Positions 17,989 through 25,585 of a stretch of DNA of 64,000 nt are shown here, piece by piece. The stretch lies in the NCBI GenBank assembly GCA_910586585.1, contig CAJUKA010000004.1, positions 62,001 through 126,000 on the forward strand, written 5' to 3'. The notes under the pieces are model-generated. The model was not told where the DNA came from. It was given only the letters and a program-made list of their open reading frames with translations, and ran no database searches. Both the position numbers and the translations under genes were made by a program. This DNA is from an uncultured Lachnospiraceae bacterium. Lineage in GTDB: Bacteria; Bacillota; Clostridia; Lachnospirales; Lachnospiraceae. The first letter of the stretch is position 1. Each line of letters opens with the position of its first letter.

Positions 17989-18174
17989 ATGGCAAAATGT
18001 GATATTTGTGGCAAAGGCGTTCATTTCGGTAATAACGTAAGCCATTCTCATAGAAGATCCAATGCAATTTGGAATTCAAATGTAAGAAGTGTAAAATGCA
18101 AAATAAACGGAGCTGCTAAGAGAATGCATGTCTGCACAAGATGTCTGCGTTCTGGAGCTGTTGAAAGAGCATAG
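17989..18174 (+). CDS. rpmB: 50S ribosomal protein L28
   Basis: A 61-residue large-subunit ribosomal protein. It starts AKCDICGKG and contains SHSHRRSN and VCTRCLRSG. The two CxxC pairs make this the zinc-binding (C+) form of L28. AAGGAGG lies 8 bases before the ATG at 17989; an in-frame GTG nine bases earlier lies inside that site and is rejected. It is divergent from the asp23 gene, a conserved arrangement in Firmicutes, and ends at a strong terminator. Confidence 0.97.
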   Translation: MAKCDICGKGVHFGNNVSHSHRRSNAIWNSNVRSVKCKINGAAKRMHVCTRCLRSGAVERA

Positions 18175-18197
18175 TTAAAAACGTTATAAACACACAT

Positions 18198-18233
18198 ATT
18201 AAAAGAGGGACAGGTTCTTGTTCCTCTTTTAAT
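18198..18233 (+). terminator. Intrinsic terminator of rpmB
   Basis: Inverted repeat ATTAAAAGAGG against CCTCTTTTAAT, starting 24 bp after the rpmB stop codon. The right arm supplies the U-tract. Confidence 0.8.
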
Positions 18234-18306
18234 CGTGCAAACACCTACTTTTGTTTCAATGGGTTATTCGCTATTTTCTATAAAGCCAAAAAGTCAGCAC
18301 TACTAT

Positions 18307-18870
18307 CTAACTTTCGTAGTACTGACTTCTAATACTTTCATATTCTGTTTGTATACGCAGCAACGTTTTGGTATCACCACATTTATTATCAGGATGAAAT
18401 ATTTTCAACAATTCTTTATATCGTTTCCGAAGCGCCAACTCACTGTCAACACCTCTAAAAAAACTTGTCCCATCATAAGCGCCCAATTCATGCTGCTGAT
18501 GGCTTGTTTTAACTCCTGACATCCGTTGACGCCTGTATTTGCTTTTTTCATGTTCAAAATTCAGGCGTTCACATTCCAGCGCTTTTCTGTCTAAAGCTAA
18601 TTGATGATACGCATTTTCGATTATTTTTTGTTTTTTTGCTATAAATACTTCATTGTCCTCGAAACGCTTTTTTATCGTTTTCTCCCGTATTTCAATCGAA
18701 GTTCTCGCCCGCTCTAGGGACCTTTTTAAATCCTGAAGTTCACGGTTGAATTCTTGAAGTTCTTCTTGTCTTGACTGAATTTTGACCTGTTCTTTAAACA
18801 TCCAAACTTTCATCTTTTTAATATCATCAGGTGATTCAGCCTTCACAAGCGCTTCATCAAAGTCGAACAT
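18307..18870 (-). CDS. Coiled-coil protein with C-terminal J-domain
   Basis: A 187-residue protein in two parts. Residues about 15-125 are a highly charged coiled coil rich in Glu, Lys, Arg and Gln. Residues about 145-187 resemble the core of a DnaJ J-domain (LRKRYKELLKIFHPDNKCGD), including the HPD tripeptide that stimulates Hsp70 ATPase. There is no Gly/Phe region or zinc domain, so it is not a full DnaJ. It may recruit DnaK to a specific partner through the coil. The start at 18870 has GGGGAG seven bases upstream. It is the last gene of a run led by an unknown protein, DUF2953 and GerW. Confidence 0.7.
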   Translation of the reverse strand: MFDFDEALVKAESPDDIKKMKVWMFKEQVKIQSRQEELQEFNRELQDLKRSLERARTSIEIREKTIKKRFEDNEVFIAKKQKIIENAYHQLALDRKALECERLNFEHEKSKYRRQRMSGVKTSHQQHELGAYDGTSFFRGVDSELALRKRYKELLKIFHPDNKCGDTKTLLRIQTEYESIRSQYYES

Positions 18871-18913
18871 ATTAATACTCCCCTTTGAATTTAAAAACAT
18901 AAGTGCCTTTGTT

Positions 18914-19054
18914 TTATTTACAATTGAACAGACAATACCCTGCAACAACAAAAATCGCAATAAGTATCAGTCCAACCCATGTATTTCCTATAATTAACAT
19001 GAAAAGCATGCCGACTGCAATCCAAAATATGGTGTAACCTAAAAGTTTGCACAT
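18914..19054 (-). CDS. Small hydrophobic membrane protein, 46 residues
   Basis: A short minus-strand frame lying exactly in the gap between the GerW gene and the J-domain gene. It starts MCKLLGYTIFWIAVGMLF and ends YCLFNCK. The sequence forms two hydrophobic stretches separated by GNTWVG, which would be a compact two-span membrane hairpin, with Cys at residues 2, 41 and 45. The upstream site is weak (GGGG, about 10 bases away). I do not recognise the family. Position, hydrophobicity and lack of overlap support a real gene. Confidence 0.55.
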   Translation of the reverse strand: MCKLLGYTIFWIAVGMLFMLIIGNTWVGLILIAIFVVAGYCLFNCK

Positions 19055-19110
19055 ACAAATAATACCCCGGCATATCTTTTTAAATTATATGCATAGATTG
19101 CAGAATATAT

Positions 19111-19500
19111 TTATTCCTTTTCAGGAAATGCAGTATTGATTACATCATCATCACTTGGCATATTATCTTTTTTGGACGAAAAACGATCAATAATATCTGG
19201 TACCATATCAATTATTTTATTGATTGTATCCTGATTTTTGATGTTTACCAGCCGTACCTGACCATTTTTAATGACAAGAACTGCACTTGGAGACATCTTG
19301 CCAGTCATTCCGCCAGCGCCACCACTTTTCTTTTCCTGTGAGGAGGCTCCTGCGCCAACTCCAAATGTAACATCAACCAAAGGGATTATTGTAGTATCCC
19401 CAGCCTGTGTGGGCTCTCCTACTACTGTTTTGGAAGAAAGGAAACTTTCCATTCCCTGCATCATGGAATTTACAACCTCATTAAAATTGTTTTCAGACAT
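19111..19500 (-). CDS. gerW: GerW family spore protein (YtfJ)
   Basis: A 129-residue protein of the GerW/YtfJ family, needed in Bacillus for spore germination responses. Visible family features are the amphipathic N-terminus, SKTVVGEPTQAGDTTIIPLVDVTFG, a Gly/Ser-rich segment (GAGGMTGK) and SPSAVLVIKNGQVRLVNI. The length is typical. It lies 19 bp downstream of the DUF2953 gene, the same pairing as ytfJ-ytfI in Bacillus, which supports the call. Together with SpoVV it suggests the organism forms, or descends from, spore formers. Confidence 0.9.
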   Translation of the reverse strand: MSENNFNEVVNSMMQGMESFLSSKTVVGEPTQAGDTTIIPLVDVTFGVGAGASSQEKKSGGAGGMTGKMSPSAVLVIKNGQVRLVNIKNQDTINKIIDMVPDIIDRFSSKKDNMPSDDDVINTAFPEKE

Positions 19501-19519
19501 ACTAAACCTCCAAATAAAC

Positions 19520-20479
19520 TTATATTTTATGTTTTAATTGCTTTATCAAACGTTTTATATCCTTATTAAAAAATAAAATACATGCTGCCTGAGCAAAAAC
19601 AAACACACTGATATGGCCTTTCAATACAAAGTTTCCCTCTATGACCGCCGTATCAAATTCTGGTTTGATATCAATTTTGCCCTGATGCCATGGATAAAAC
19701 ATTCCCCATACAGCAAGTACTTCACCCATTGTAGCTGGGTCCTCAAAACCAAGATGAAGATTTACTTGATATTTTCTAGGAGCTAATTTTTTTATAATTT
19801 TTTGTATTTGCTTTTTACACGAAAATATTGCTCGTTTCGTGCTTTCAAGCTGCAATAATTCAAGGTAATACTTTATGTTACTTTTTGTTTTTACTATTGT
19901 ATCACATATTTTTTGAATTGTGAACTTTATATTTTTAAAAAAATTCAAAATATTTGCGAAAAAACGCTTAATTTTCTGAAAAATACTTTCTTTTTGACTT
20001 TGTTTTGTTTCTAAATCAATGTCAGAAGTTTCATTATCCGTTATTATTGGATATTCTGTTGCAGAATCTTCAAATATATTTTCTTCTGATTCGCTGGATT
20101 CTTCTTCCAGCAAATCGTTCGTATCTGTCGATGCTGCTTGTATTTCTCCAGAATGTTTAGATTTATTCTTTGTTAATTTCGTTTTTTTATTCTTTGCTTT
20201 TCCCTTATCTGGTTTCAGATTATCATAGATAGAAAGACCAAACAACTTCAAGTATATATGCAATGCGTTTCCTTTGCAATAAGATGCCTTTATGGATACA
20301 ATATGCAAAAGCCATGTCACTCTTGCTTCAACAGAAGGGCTGCTGTCTAAATAGGTTCCTTTTGCACGATACCGCACGGGAACAAAAAGTACAAGCAGCA
20401 ATATCAATAAAATCAATCCAAGAATAACAAGTATCGAGATTCCGATTATCTTTAATATTATTAATAATACAGATATCAT
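19520..20479 (-). CDS. DUF2953 domain protein (YtfI-like)
   Basis: A 319-residue protein with one strongly hydrophobic N-terminal segment (residues about 3-32) followed by VPVRYRAKGTY, typical of DUF2953. The centre (about residues 95-165) is a low-complexity Lys/Glu/Ser/Asp linker. The C-terminal domain includes HLGFEDPATMGEVLAVWG and IKPEFDTAVIEGNF, the family's signature, and ends in a second hydrophobic segment. Function is unknown. The link to gerW is conserved in spore-forming Firmicutes, suggesting a sporulation role. Confidence 0.85.
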   Translation of the reverse strand: MISVLLIILKIIGISILVILGLILLILLLVLFVPVRYRAKGTYLDSSPSVEARVTWLLHIVSIKASYCKGNALHIYLKLFGLSIYDNLKPDKGKAKNKKTKLTKNKSKHSGEIQAASTDTNDLLEEESSESEENIFEDSATEYPIITDNETSDIDLETKQSQKESIFQKIKRFFANILNFFKNIKFTIQKICDTIVKTKSNIKYYLELLQLESTKRAIFSCKKQIQKIIKKLAPRKYQVNLHLGFEDPATMGEVLAVWGMFYPWHQGKIDIKPEFDTAVIEGNFVLKGHISVFVFAQAACILFFNKDIKRLIKQLKHKI

Positions 20480-20488
20480 AAGCTCCCC

Positions 20489-20830
20489 TTACTTTACATA
20501 ATTTTTAGTGCTCTTTTGAACCGCTGCAAAATATGATTTTACATCATATTCTCCGGTAGCGCAATATACATCTTGGATCATGTCCATGACCAAATCAACT
20601 GCCCCACTGTATCCTTCCGCGATTCCAACAATAAATGGAGTATTTTTTCTCTTTTTATAATACTTTTGTTTTAATATTCCACTATGATATATTTCGAGTA
20701 AATCTCTGTTTTTTGCCAGCGCTATAATGTATATTGTTGGCTGCGGGCGGCCGGTCCGAAGTTTCCACACGATTTTGCCGCGGGTTTTCTTCAATGAAGG
20801 GCTGATATATAATTTTTTGTAAAAGCGCAT
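20489..20830 (-). CDS. Conserved-looking protein of unknown function, 113 residues
   Basis: A basic 113-residue protein starting MRFYKKLYISPSLKK. It has a predicted beta-rich N-terminal half (TIYIIALAKNRDLLEIYHS) and a helical C-terminal half (GYSGAVDLVMDMIQDVYCA). There is no signal peptide, membrane segment or recognisable catalytic motif. It starts the run unknown-DUF2953-gerW and ends 9 bp before the DUF2953 gene, so it is probably co-transcribed and may share its role. I do not recognise the family. Confidence 0.7.
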   Translation of the reverse strand: MRFYKKLYISPSLKKTRGKIVWKLRTGRPQPTIYIIALAKNRDLLEIYHSGILKQKYYKKRKNTPFIVGIAEGYSGAVDLVMDMIQDVYCATGEYDVKSYFAAVQKSTKNYVK

Positions 20831-20938
20831 TATAATCCCCTCTATTTCTGTTGCATTCGTTTTTTATTTGAATAACAATATGATTATTAGATACTACCAT
20901 ATTCTAGCACAACATTGCAAATATTACAAACTATTTAA

Positions 20939-20964
20939 AAAGAAGGTCTTCTACGACCTTCTTT
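20939..20964 (-). terminator. Intrinsic terminator after the NUDIX gene
   Basis: A perfect 10-bp inverted repeat AAAGAAGGTC/GACCTTCTTT with a 6-base loop, 9 bp past the NUDIX stop. It is symmetrical, with flanking A and T runs. Confidence 0.8.
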
Positions 20965-20973
20965 TGATACGCG

Positions 20974-21420
20974 TTAACGTGGCTTTATCCATTGTTTGTT
21001 TTTTCTAAGACTTAAATATTCCTGATAAGCCTGTTCTAATATTTGCTTCTCATTTGAAAATTTGAGAAGATGATAGGCTTCATGATATTTATAATATCCT
21101 GAATCAACAAAAAATTCTTCGCGCTGTGGTTTGCTATAATAATTATCAGCCATCATCAAATACCAATGGACTTCCTTTTCTACATAATCCTGGGGTACAT
21201 TAAAGGAATATTCACTTTTTCCAATGTATTTCATTACAGTAGCTTTTACGCCTGACTCTTCAAAAACCTCACGAAGGGCAGTTTCTACATGTTTTTCACC
21301 GCTTTCAACAGTTCCTTTTGGCAAAACCCAACCTTCATATCTGTTTTTGAAATTTTTGTATAGAAGCAAAATTTTCCCTCTGAAAATGACCACGCCCCCA
21401 CAGCTAGTGGCTTGAATCAT
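20974..21420 (-). CDS. NUDIX hydrolase
   Basis: A 148-residue hydrolase of nucleoside diphosphates linked to another group. The Nudix box GX5EX7REUXEEXGU is complete: it runs from GTVESGE through REVFEESGV at about residues 37-59. The N-terminal half (CGGVVIFRGKILLLYK, WVLPKGTVE) resembles the diadenosine polyphosphate (Ap4A)/MutT group. The C-terminal helix is Lys/Arg-rich. AGGAGGAA lies before the ATG. Substrate is not determinable from sequence. It is 30 bp downstream of the CheY-like gene and ends at a strong hairpin. Confidence 0.9.
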   Translation of the reverse strand: MIQATSCGGVVIFRGKILLLYKNFKNRYEGWVLPKGTVESGEKHVETALREVFEESGVKATVMKYIGKSEYSFNVPQDYVEKEVHWYLMMADNYYSKPQREEFFVDSGYYKYHEAYHLLKFSNEKQILEQAYQEYLSLRKNKQWIKPR

Positions 21421-21450
21421 AGCGTTTCCTCCTGTATGGTGCGTACCTGA

Positions 21451-21807
21451 CTATATGATGCTCTCAATAATGCTGACAATTTGATCGGTTTCAAAAGGTT
21501 TTGTAACAAATTCGGCAGCTCCAAGTTTGATAGCATCGAGCATCTTTCCTTTTTGTCCTGCTGCTGTTACCATTATAACCTTGGCATTCTCATCATATTC
21601 TTTTATTTTTACAAGTGTTTCAATTCCATCCATTACGGGCATTGTGATGTCAAGTGTTACAAAATCCGGCTCAAGCTCACAATATTTATCATACCCTTCC
21701 TGTCCATTTTCGGCTTCTCCAATTACCTCATAGCCGTTTGCAACAAGAATATTACGAAGCATCGTTCTGGATGTCTTCGAATCATCAACTACTAAAACAG
21801 TACTCAT
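21451..21807 (-). CDS. CheY-like response regulator (receiver domain only)
   Basis: A 118-residue single receiver domain. The acidic pocket is VVDDSKTSR, the phosphoacceptor Asp is in VTLDITMPVMDG, the conserved Thr in MVTAAG, and the Lys in TKPF. There is no output domain, so it probably acts by binding another protein, as CheY does. The CheX-like gene directly upstream (30 bp) supplies a plausible phosphatase. AAAGGAGA precedes the ATG. No CheA, methyl-accepting protein or flagellar gene is in the window. Confidence 0.93.
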   Translation of the reverse strand: MSTVLVVDDSKTSRTMLRNILVANGYEVIGEAENGQEGYDKYCELEPDFVTLDITMPVMDGIETLVKIKEYDENAKVIMVTAAGQKGKMLDAIKLGAAEFVTKPFETDQIVSIIESII

Positions 21808-21837
21808 ATTTTAATCTCCTTTTAAGATGCGCATAAT

Positions 21838-22710
21838 TTACTCATATACTTCCAAAACTGCTTTAAAGCTATATCCATTTGCATGAATAGGAATTACATA
21901 TAATTTCTCATTACTTAAGAATGGACCGTCTAACGAATATTCTGGTGAACTCATATCAATGGAAACGTCTTCGTAACTCATATTCGTAGCAAACAGACCA
22001 TTCACACAGTTGATAAATTCACCAATATTGTCCAAAGCATCTTCATTCACGCTCTCATAAACAGCACCTGTAAAATGATTTGCTATGGCAAGCAGACCAT
22101 CTTCAGGTGCACTAATATACAGCTTCACATGCATATCACCAAATACCGTCTGGCAAGCATAGGAATCTAATTGCAGTGAATAAGCAGTATATGCTTTTTC
22201 CAGATACATATCGCTGTCAATCAGTCTGCGCATTGATTGCACAAGCGTCAGGGTCAGTGATTTAAGACGCATCGACTTCAAAGGAACAAAAATATTAATA
22301 CATTCTTCCAAATCATCATGAATCAATGAACTCATCTGTGCATCATCAAAGTTTCTGCACTGCTGAAAATCGTCAAGAAGCGCTGTAATCTGTCCTAGAT
22401 GAATCAGATTCTTGTCCAAAAGACTCTGAATAAATTTCATAAAAACATTTGATTGATACGTAAGCAGCTGATCCAGCTTTTCATCTGTGAGATATCCAGC
22501 TTCAATTGCTGTCTCACCAAAACGTTCGCTTCCCTTGTCCAACTTACTTAAAAGTTCCTCCACAGCCAGCGGTGTCAAGGCTTTGGTAATAATAGCGATT
22601 GTCTCTACTTCAGCCTTTAGATCTTTTGCAACCGGAAGAAATTCATTTAGTTGTTCATTGGTCATCATTTGTTTTTCTATCAGGTAATTTCCAAATAAGC
22701 GGTTAAGCAT
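21838..22710 (-). CDS. Protein with C-terminal CheX-like phosphatase domain
   Basis: A 290-residue protein. The C-terminal 150 residues look like a CheX/CheC-type domain. They contain EDALDNIGEFINCVNG, fitting the E-x-x-N phosphatase motif that inserts beside the receiver aspartate of CheY. The N-terminal 140 residues are helical and include two segments (GNYLIEKQMMTNEQLNEFL and GETAIEAGYLTDEKLDQLL) resembling the MshEN-type helical repeats of secretion ATPases. It precedes the CheY-like gene, suggesting the pair forms a small phospho-switch. The start at 22710 has GGGGG seven bases upstream. Confidence 0.7.
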   Translation of the reverse strand: MLNRLFGNYLIEKQMMTNEQLNEFLPVAKDLKAEVETIAIITKALTPLAVEELLSKLDKGSERFGETAIEAGYLTDEKLDQLLTYQSNVFMKFIQSLLDKNLIHLGQITALLDDFQQCRNFDDAQMSSLIHDDLEECINIFVPLKSMRLKSLTLTLVQSMRRLIDSDMYLEKAYTAYSLQLDSYACQTVFGDMHVKLYISAPEDGLLAIANHFTGAVYESVNEDALDNIGEFINCVNGLFATNMSYEDVSIDMSSPEYSLDGPFLSNEKLYVIPIHANGYSFKAVLEVYE

Positions 22711-22848
22711 TTTTCGGCCCCCTTTTACATTTTACTTAGTAATTTGACTATACACAAATTATACCTAATACTAATATACACCCATTTGCCAAAAATTACA
22801 AAGTATTCTTACACAAATAAAAAAATTTAATTAAAATAACAATACTGA

Positions 22849-25584
22849 TTATTCAATTTCACCATAATATCGGTCTAAAACTCTTCTTGCAACAGGCACA
22901 GCATATTCACCGCCAGAACCTGCTCCTTCCATAATAACAGTAATTTGAAGCGGATGATCGGTATTATAGGTATATCCTGTAAACCATGCATGAGAGTCAG
23001 AAGCAGAATTATATTCTGCAGACCCTGTTTTTCCGGCAGCGCTATAGGACTGTCCACGTAAACGGGTTCCGGTTCCCTCTTCCACTACGGCAGACATTAT
23101 TTCCTGTAATGCAGCCGCTTCTTCCTGAGTAATAAGCTGTCCCAAGGATTTTGGTGCATATTGCTTTATCAAATTTCCATCTGCTGTTTCGACGCGCTCA
23201 ATGGTATAAGGAACCATCATCTCACCATTATTGGCTATCATGGCGGTTATCATAGAAACATGCAGCGGCGTTATCTGCGATACTCCCTGACCGATTACAG
23301 TCTGTATCATAGCACTGTCATTTTCTTTTATTTTTTCAGAAATACTGCTCTTTTTTGTTGGGAAATCAACAGGCAAATCTTTGCCAAAATATAAACTGTC
23401 CAATGTCTTTTCAAACTTTTCCCTATCTATCAACAAACCGATATTGGCAAAAGATGCATTGCAGGATTTCGCAAACGAAAGCTTAAAATCAACTGCACCA
23501 TGGCTTGTGCCATGATAACAATTAATTGTATCCCCATTATTGGTAAATTTTCCATTGCACTGAAATTGATAATCCTTATAAACAATCGGATTTTCACGAA
23601 TATATTCCAACGCAGTGAGAATTTTGAATGTAGAACCAGGCGGATATACTCCCTGTGCAGCTCTGTTGAGCAATACAGAACTTGTATCATCTTCCAAAAG
23701 GCTGTCCCAGATATCTTGAATCGTATTAGGATCAAAATCTGGCTTGGAAACCATTGCTAGAACTTTGCCTGTTGATGGTTCTGTGACAATAATAGCGCCT
23801 TCATAAAGTCCCAAAGCATCATATGCAATCTTTTGAAGATTCGTATCAAAGGTTGTTACCACGGTATTTCCCATATGTTTTCTGTCTGCAAGGTCATCTT
23901 GAAGCTTGTCATTTAGAGAAATATTGGAAGATACCAAATACATATTTGCACTTTGCTCCACACCCATCCTGCCATTCGATGCATAGCCGACAGCATGTGA
24001 AAAAACATCTCCAAAAGGATAATTCCGTTCATTTGTAGCTGTATTTGTAGTCGCAAGCACTTTGCCATCAGAAGATATAATATCTCCGCGTATCGTTTCT
24101 TTGGCTACAATTTCCTGACGTTTTGCATTGTAGGAATTATTGATAACCTGTGGACTGTCAAAATGAACATAATGCGCCAAATAACATCCAATCGCAGCAA
24201 AAAGCACCAAAAACACCCCTGCTGAAATATTCATATGAAGATTGGTACGAAAAGAAATTGGTCGATCATCATAATTATCGTCAAAAACCAGGTCATTGTT
24301 AATATAAAATCCCTGAACAACAGAAAACATTATCAAAGAAGAAAGCACAGAACTTCCTCCATAACTCACCAGAGGCAATGTCACACCTGTCAATGGTATG
24401 AATTTGCTGTTTCCGCCGATTGTAAGAAAAAGCTGCACAATATAAACAATACCAAGCCCATATGTTGCATATCTCATAAAGTAATCAAAGCAAAAATAAG
24501 ATACATGTATTATTTCCAAGAATAGATTGACACAAATTGCAATCAAACAAATACCAAAAATAACACCATATTCTTCACAAATGGCAGAAAAAATAAAATC
24601 CTGCTCCACATAAGGAATGGAACCAGGTGTTCCGGCATCTATCCCCATACCAAACCAGCCGCCAGTTCCAATTCCAAACAGCGACTGAGCAATCTGATAT
24701 CCTGTTGCATCAATGTCATTCCATGGATTAAGCCATGCTGAGACACGCACGCGCACATGAGAAAACAAAAAATAAGAGACACAAGATGCTGCTGCCCCAC
24801 CTGCCAATCCAAGTATTAAATATCTGGCTTTGCGCGTAGATACAAATAAAAGAATAATATAAACAATGAAATAAATCAGGGCGCTTCCAAGATCCTTAGA
24901 CGCTGCAAGAAACAGCACATGTACTGCGGCAAGAAATGCCGAAAGTACAATATATCCGAAATGTTTTGCTTTTGACAAAATCGAAGCGAGAAACAACACA
25001 TAAATAATCTTAACAAATTCTGATGGCTGAAAAGCAATTCCAAAGATAGAGACTGTCAATTTGGAACCATTTGTAATACTGCCGCTTATCAAAACAACTC
25101 CTAGTATTGAAATACCAACAGCAGCAAATATTAAATCGCATTTTTTCATAAGCTTCACGTATTTCATCAGTGCAGGTACTATCAATGCAATAACTAAAGA
25201 AGCAGCCACGATAATAAACTGGCGAATAGAACGTGCCACAGACAATCTCGTTAATATTACAAAGCTAACGGACAAAAGCATAGCAATATGATTCTGTATC
25301 AGTCGGTTTGCTCTAGGGTAAATAACCCGCATTAATACCAAAAAGGCAAACACTGTAATGACTTGAAAAAGAGGCAGAAAAAGATATGTAAAATCCTTTC
25401 TTGATGATAACAGAACGAGACTTCCTGTGATATGGTTGACCAAAATCATGACATACTGAAGAACAAAGACAAAACCTCTCCGTTCTCTGTCATCACGCAG
25501 CAACATTATATAGCTGATTAATGTATACAAAATAATATTAACAACTAATATATATTTTGATAATTCAATAACTGCTCTAAGCAT
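22849..25584 (-). CDS. SEDS glycosyltransferase fused to class B penicillin-binding protein
   Basis: A 911-residue fusion. Residues about 1-440 are a polytopic SEDS (FtsW/RodA/SpoVE) peptidoglycan polymerase, with QPSEFVKIIYVLFLA, KDLGSALIYF and TLPLVSYGGSS. Residues about 460-911 are a class B PBP transpeptidase after one more membrane segment. It has RGDIISSDGKVLATT, the SxxK motif STFK (S651-K654), SCN (707-709) and KTG (852-854), all intact. SEDS and bPBP proteins usually act as separate partners in one complex; here one chain does both. The U32 gene ends 1 bp upstream. Confidence 0.93.
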   Translation of the reverse strand: MLRAVIELSKYILVVNIILYTLISYIMLLRDDRERRGFVFVLQYVMILVNHITGSLVLLSSRKDFTYLFLPLFQVITVFAFLVLMRVIYPRANRLIQNHIAMLLSVSFVILTRLSVARSIRQFIIVAASLVIALIVPALMKYVKLMKKCDLIFAAVGISILGVVLISGSITNGSKLTVSIFGIAFQPSEFVKIIYVLFLASILSKAKHFGYIVLSAFLAAVHVLFLAASKDLGSALIYFIVYIILLFVSTRKARYLILGLAGGAAASCVSYFLFSHVRVRVSAWLNPWNDIDATGYQIAQSLFGIGTGGWFGMGIDAGTPGSIPYVEQDFIFSAICEEYGVIFGICLIAICVNLFLEIIHVSYFCFDYFMRYATYGLGIVYIVQLFLTIGGNSKFIPLTGVTLPLVSYGGSSVLSSLIMFSVVQGFYINNDLVFDDNYDDRPISFRTNLHMNISAGVFLVLFAAIGCYLAHYVHFDSPQVINNSYNAKRQEIVAKETIRGDIISSDGKVLATTNTATNERNYPFGDVFSHAVGYASNGRMGVEQSANMYLVSSNISLNDKLQDDLADRKHMGNTVVTTFDTNLQKIAYDALGLYEGAIIVTEPSTGKVLAMVSKPDFDPNTIQDIWDSLLEDDTSSVLLNRAAQGVYPPGSTFKILTALEYIRENPIVYKDYQFQCNGKFTNNGDTINCYHGTSHGAVDFKLSFAKSCNASFANIGLLIDREKFEKTLDSLYFGKDLPVDFPTKKSSISEKIKENDSAMIQTVIGQGVSQITPLHVSMITAMIANNGEMMVPYTIERVETADGNLIKQYAPKSLGQLITQEEAAALQEIMSAVVEEGTGTRLRGQSYSAAGKTGSAEYNSASDSHAWFTGYTYNTDHPLQITVIMEGAGSGGEYAVPVARRVLDRYYGEIE

Positions 25585-25585
25585 T

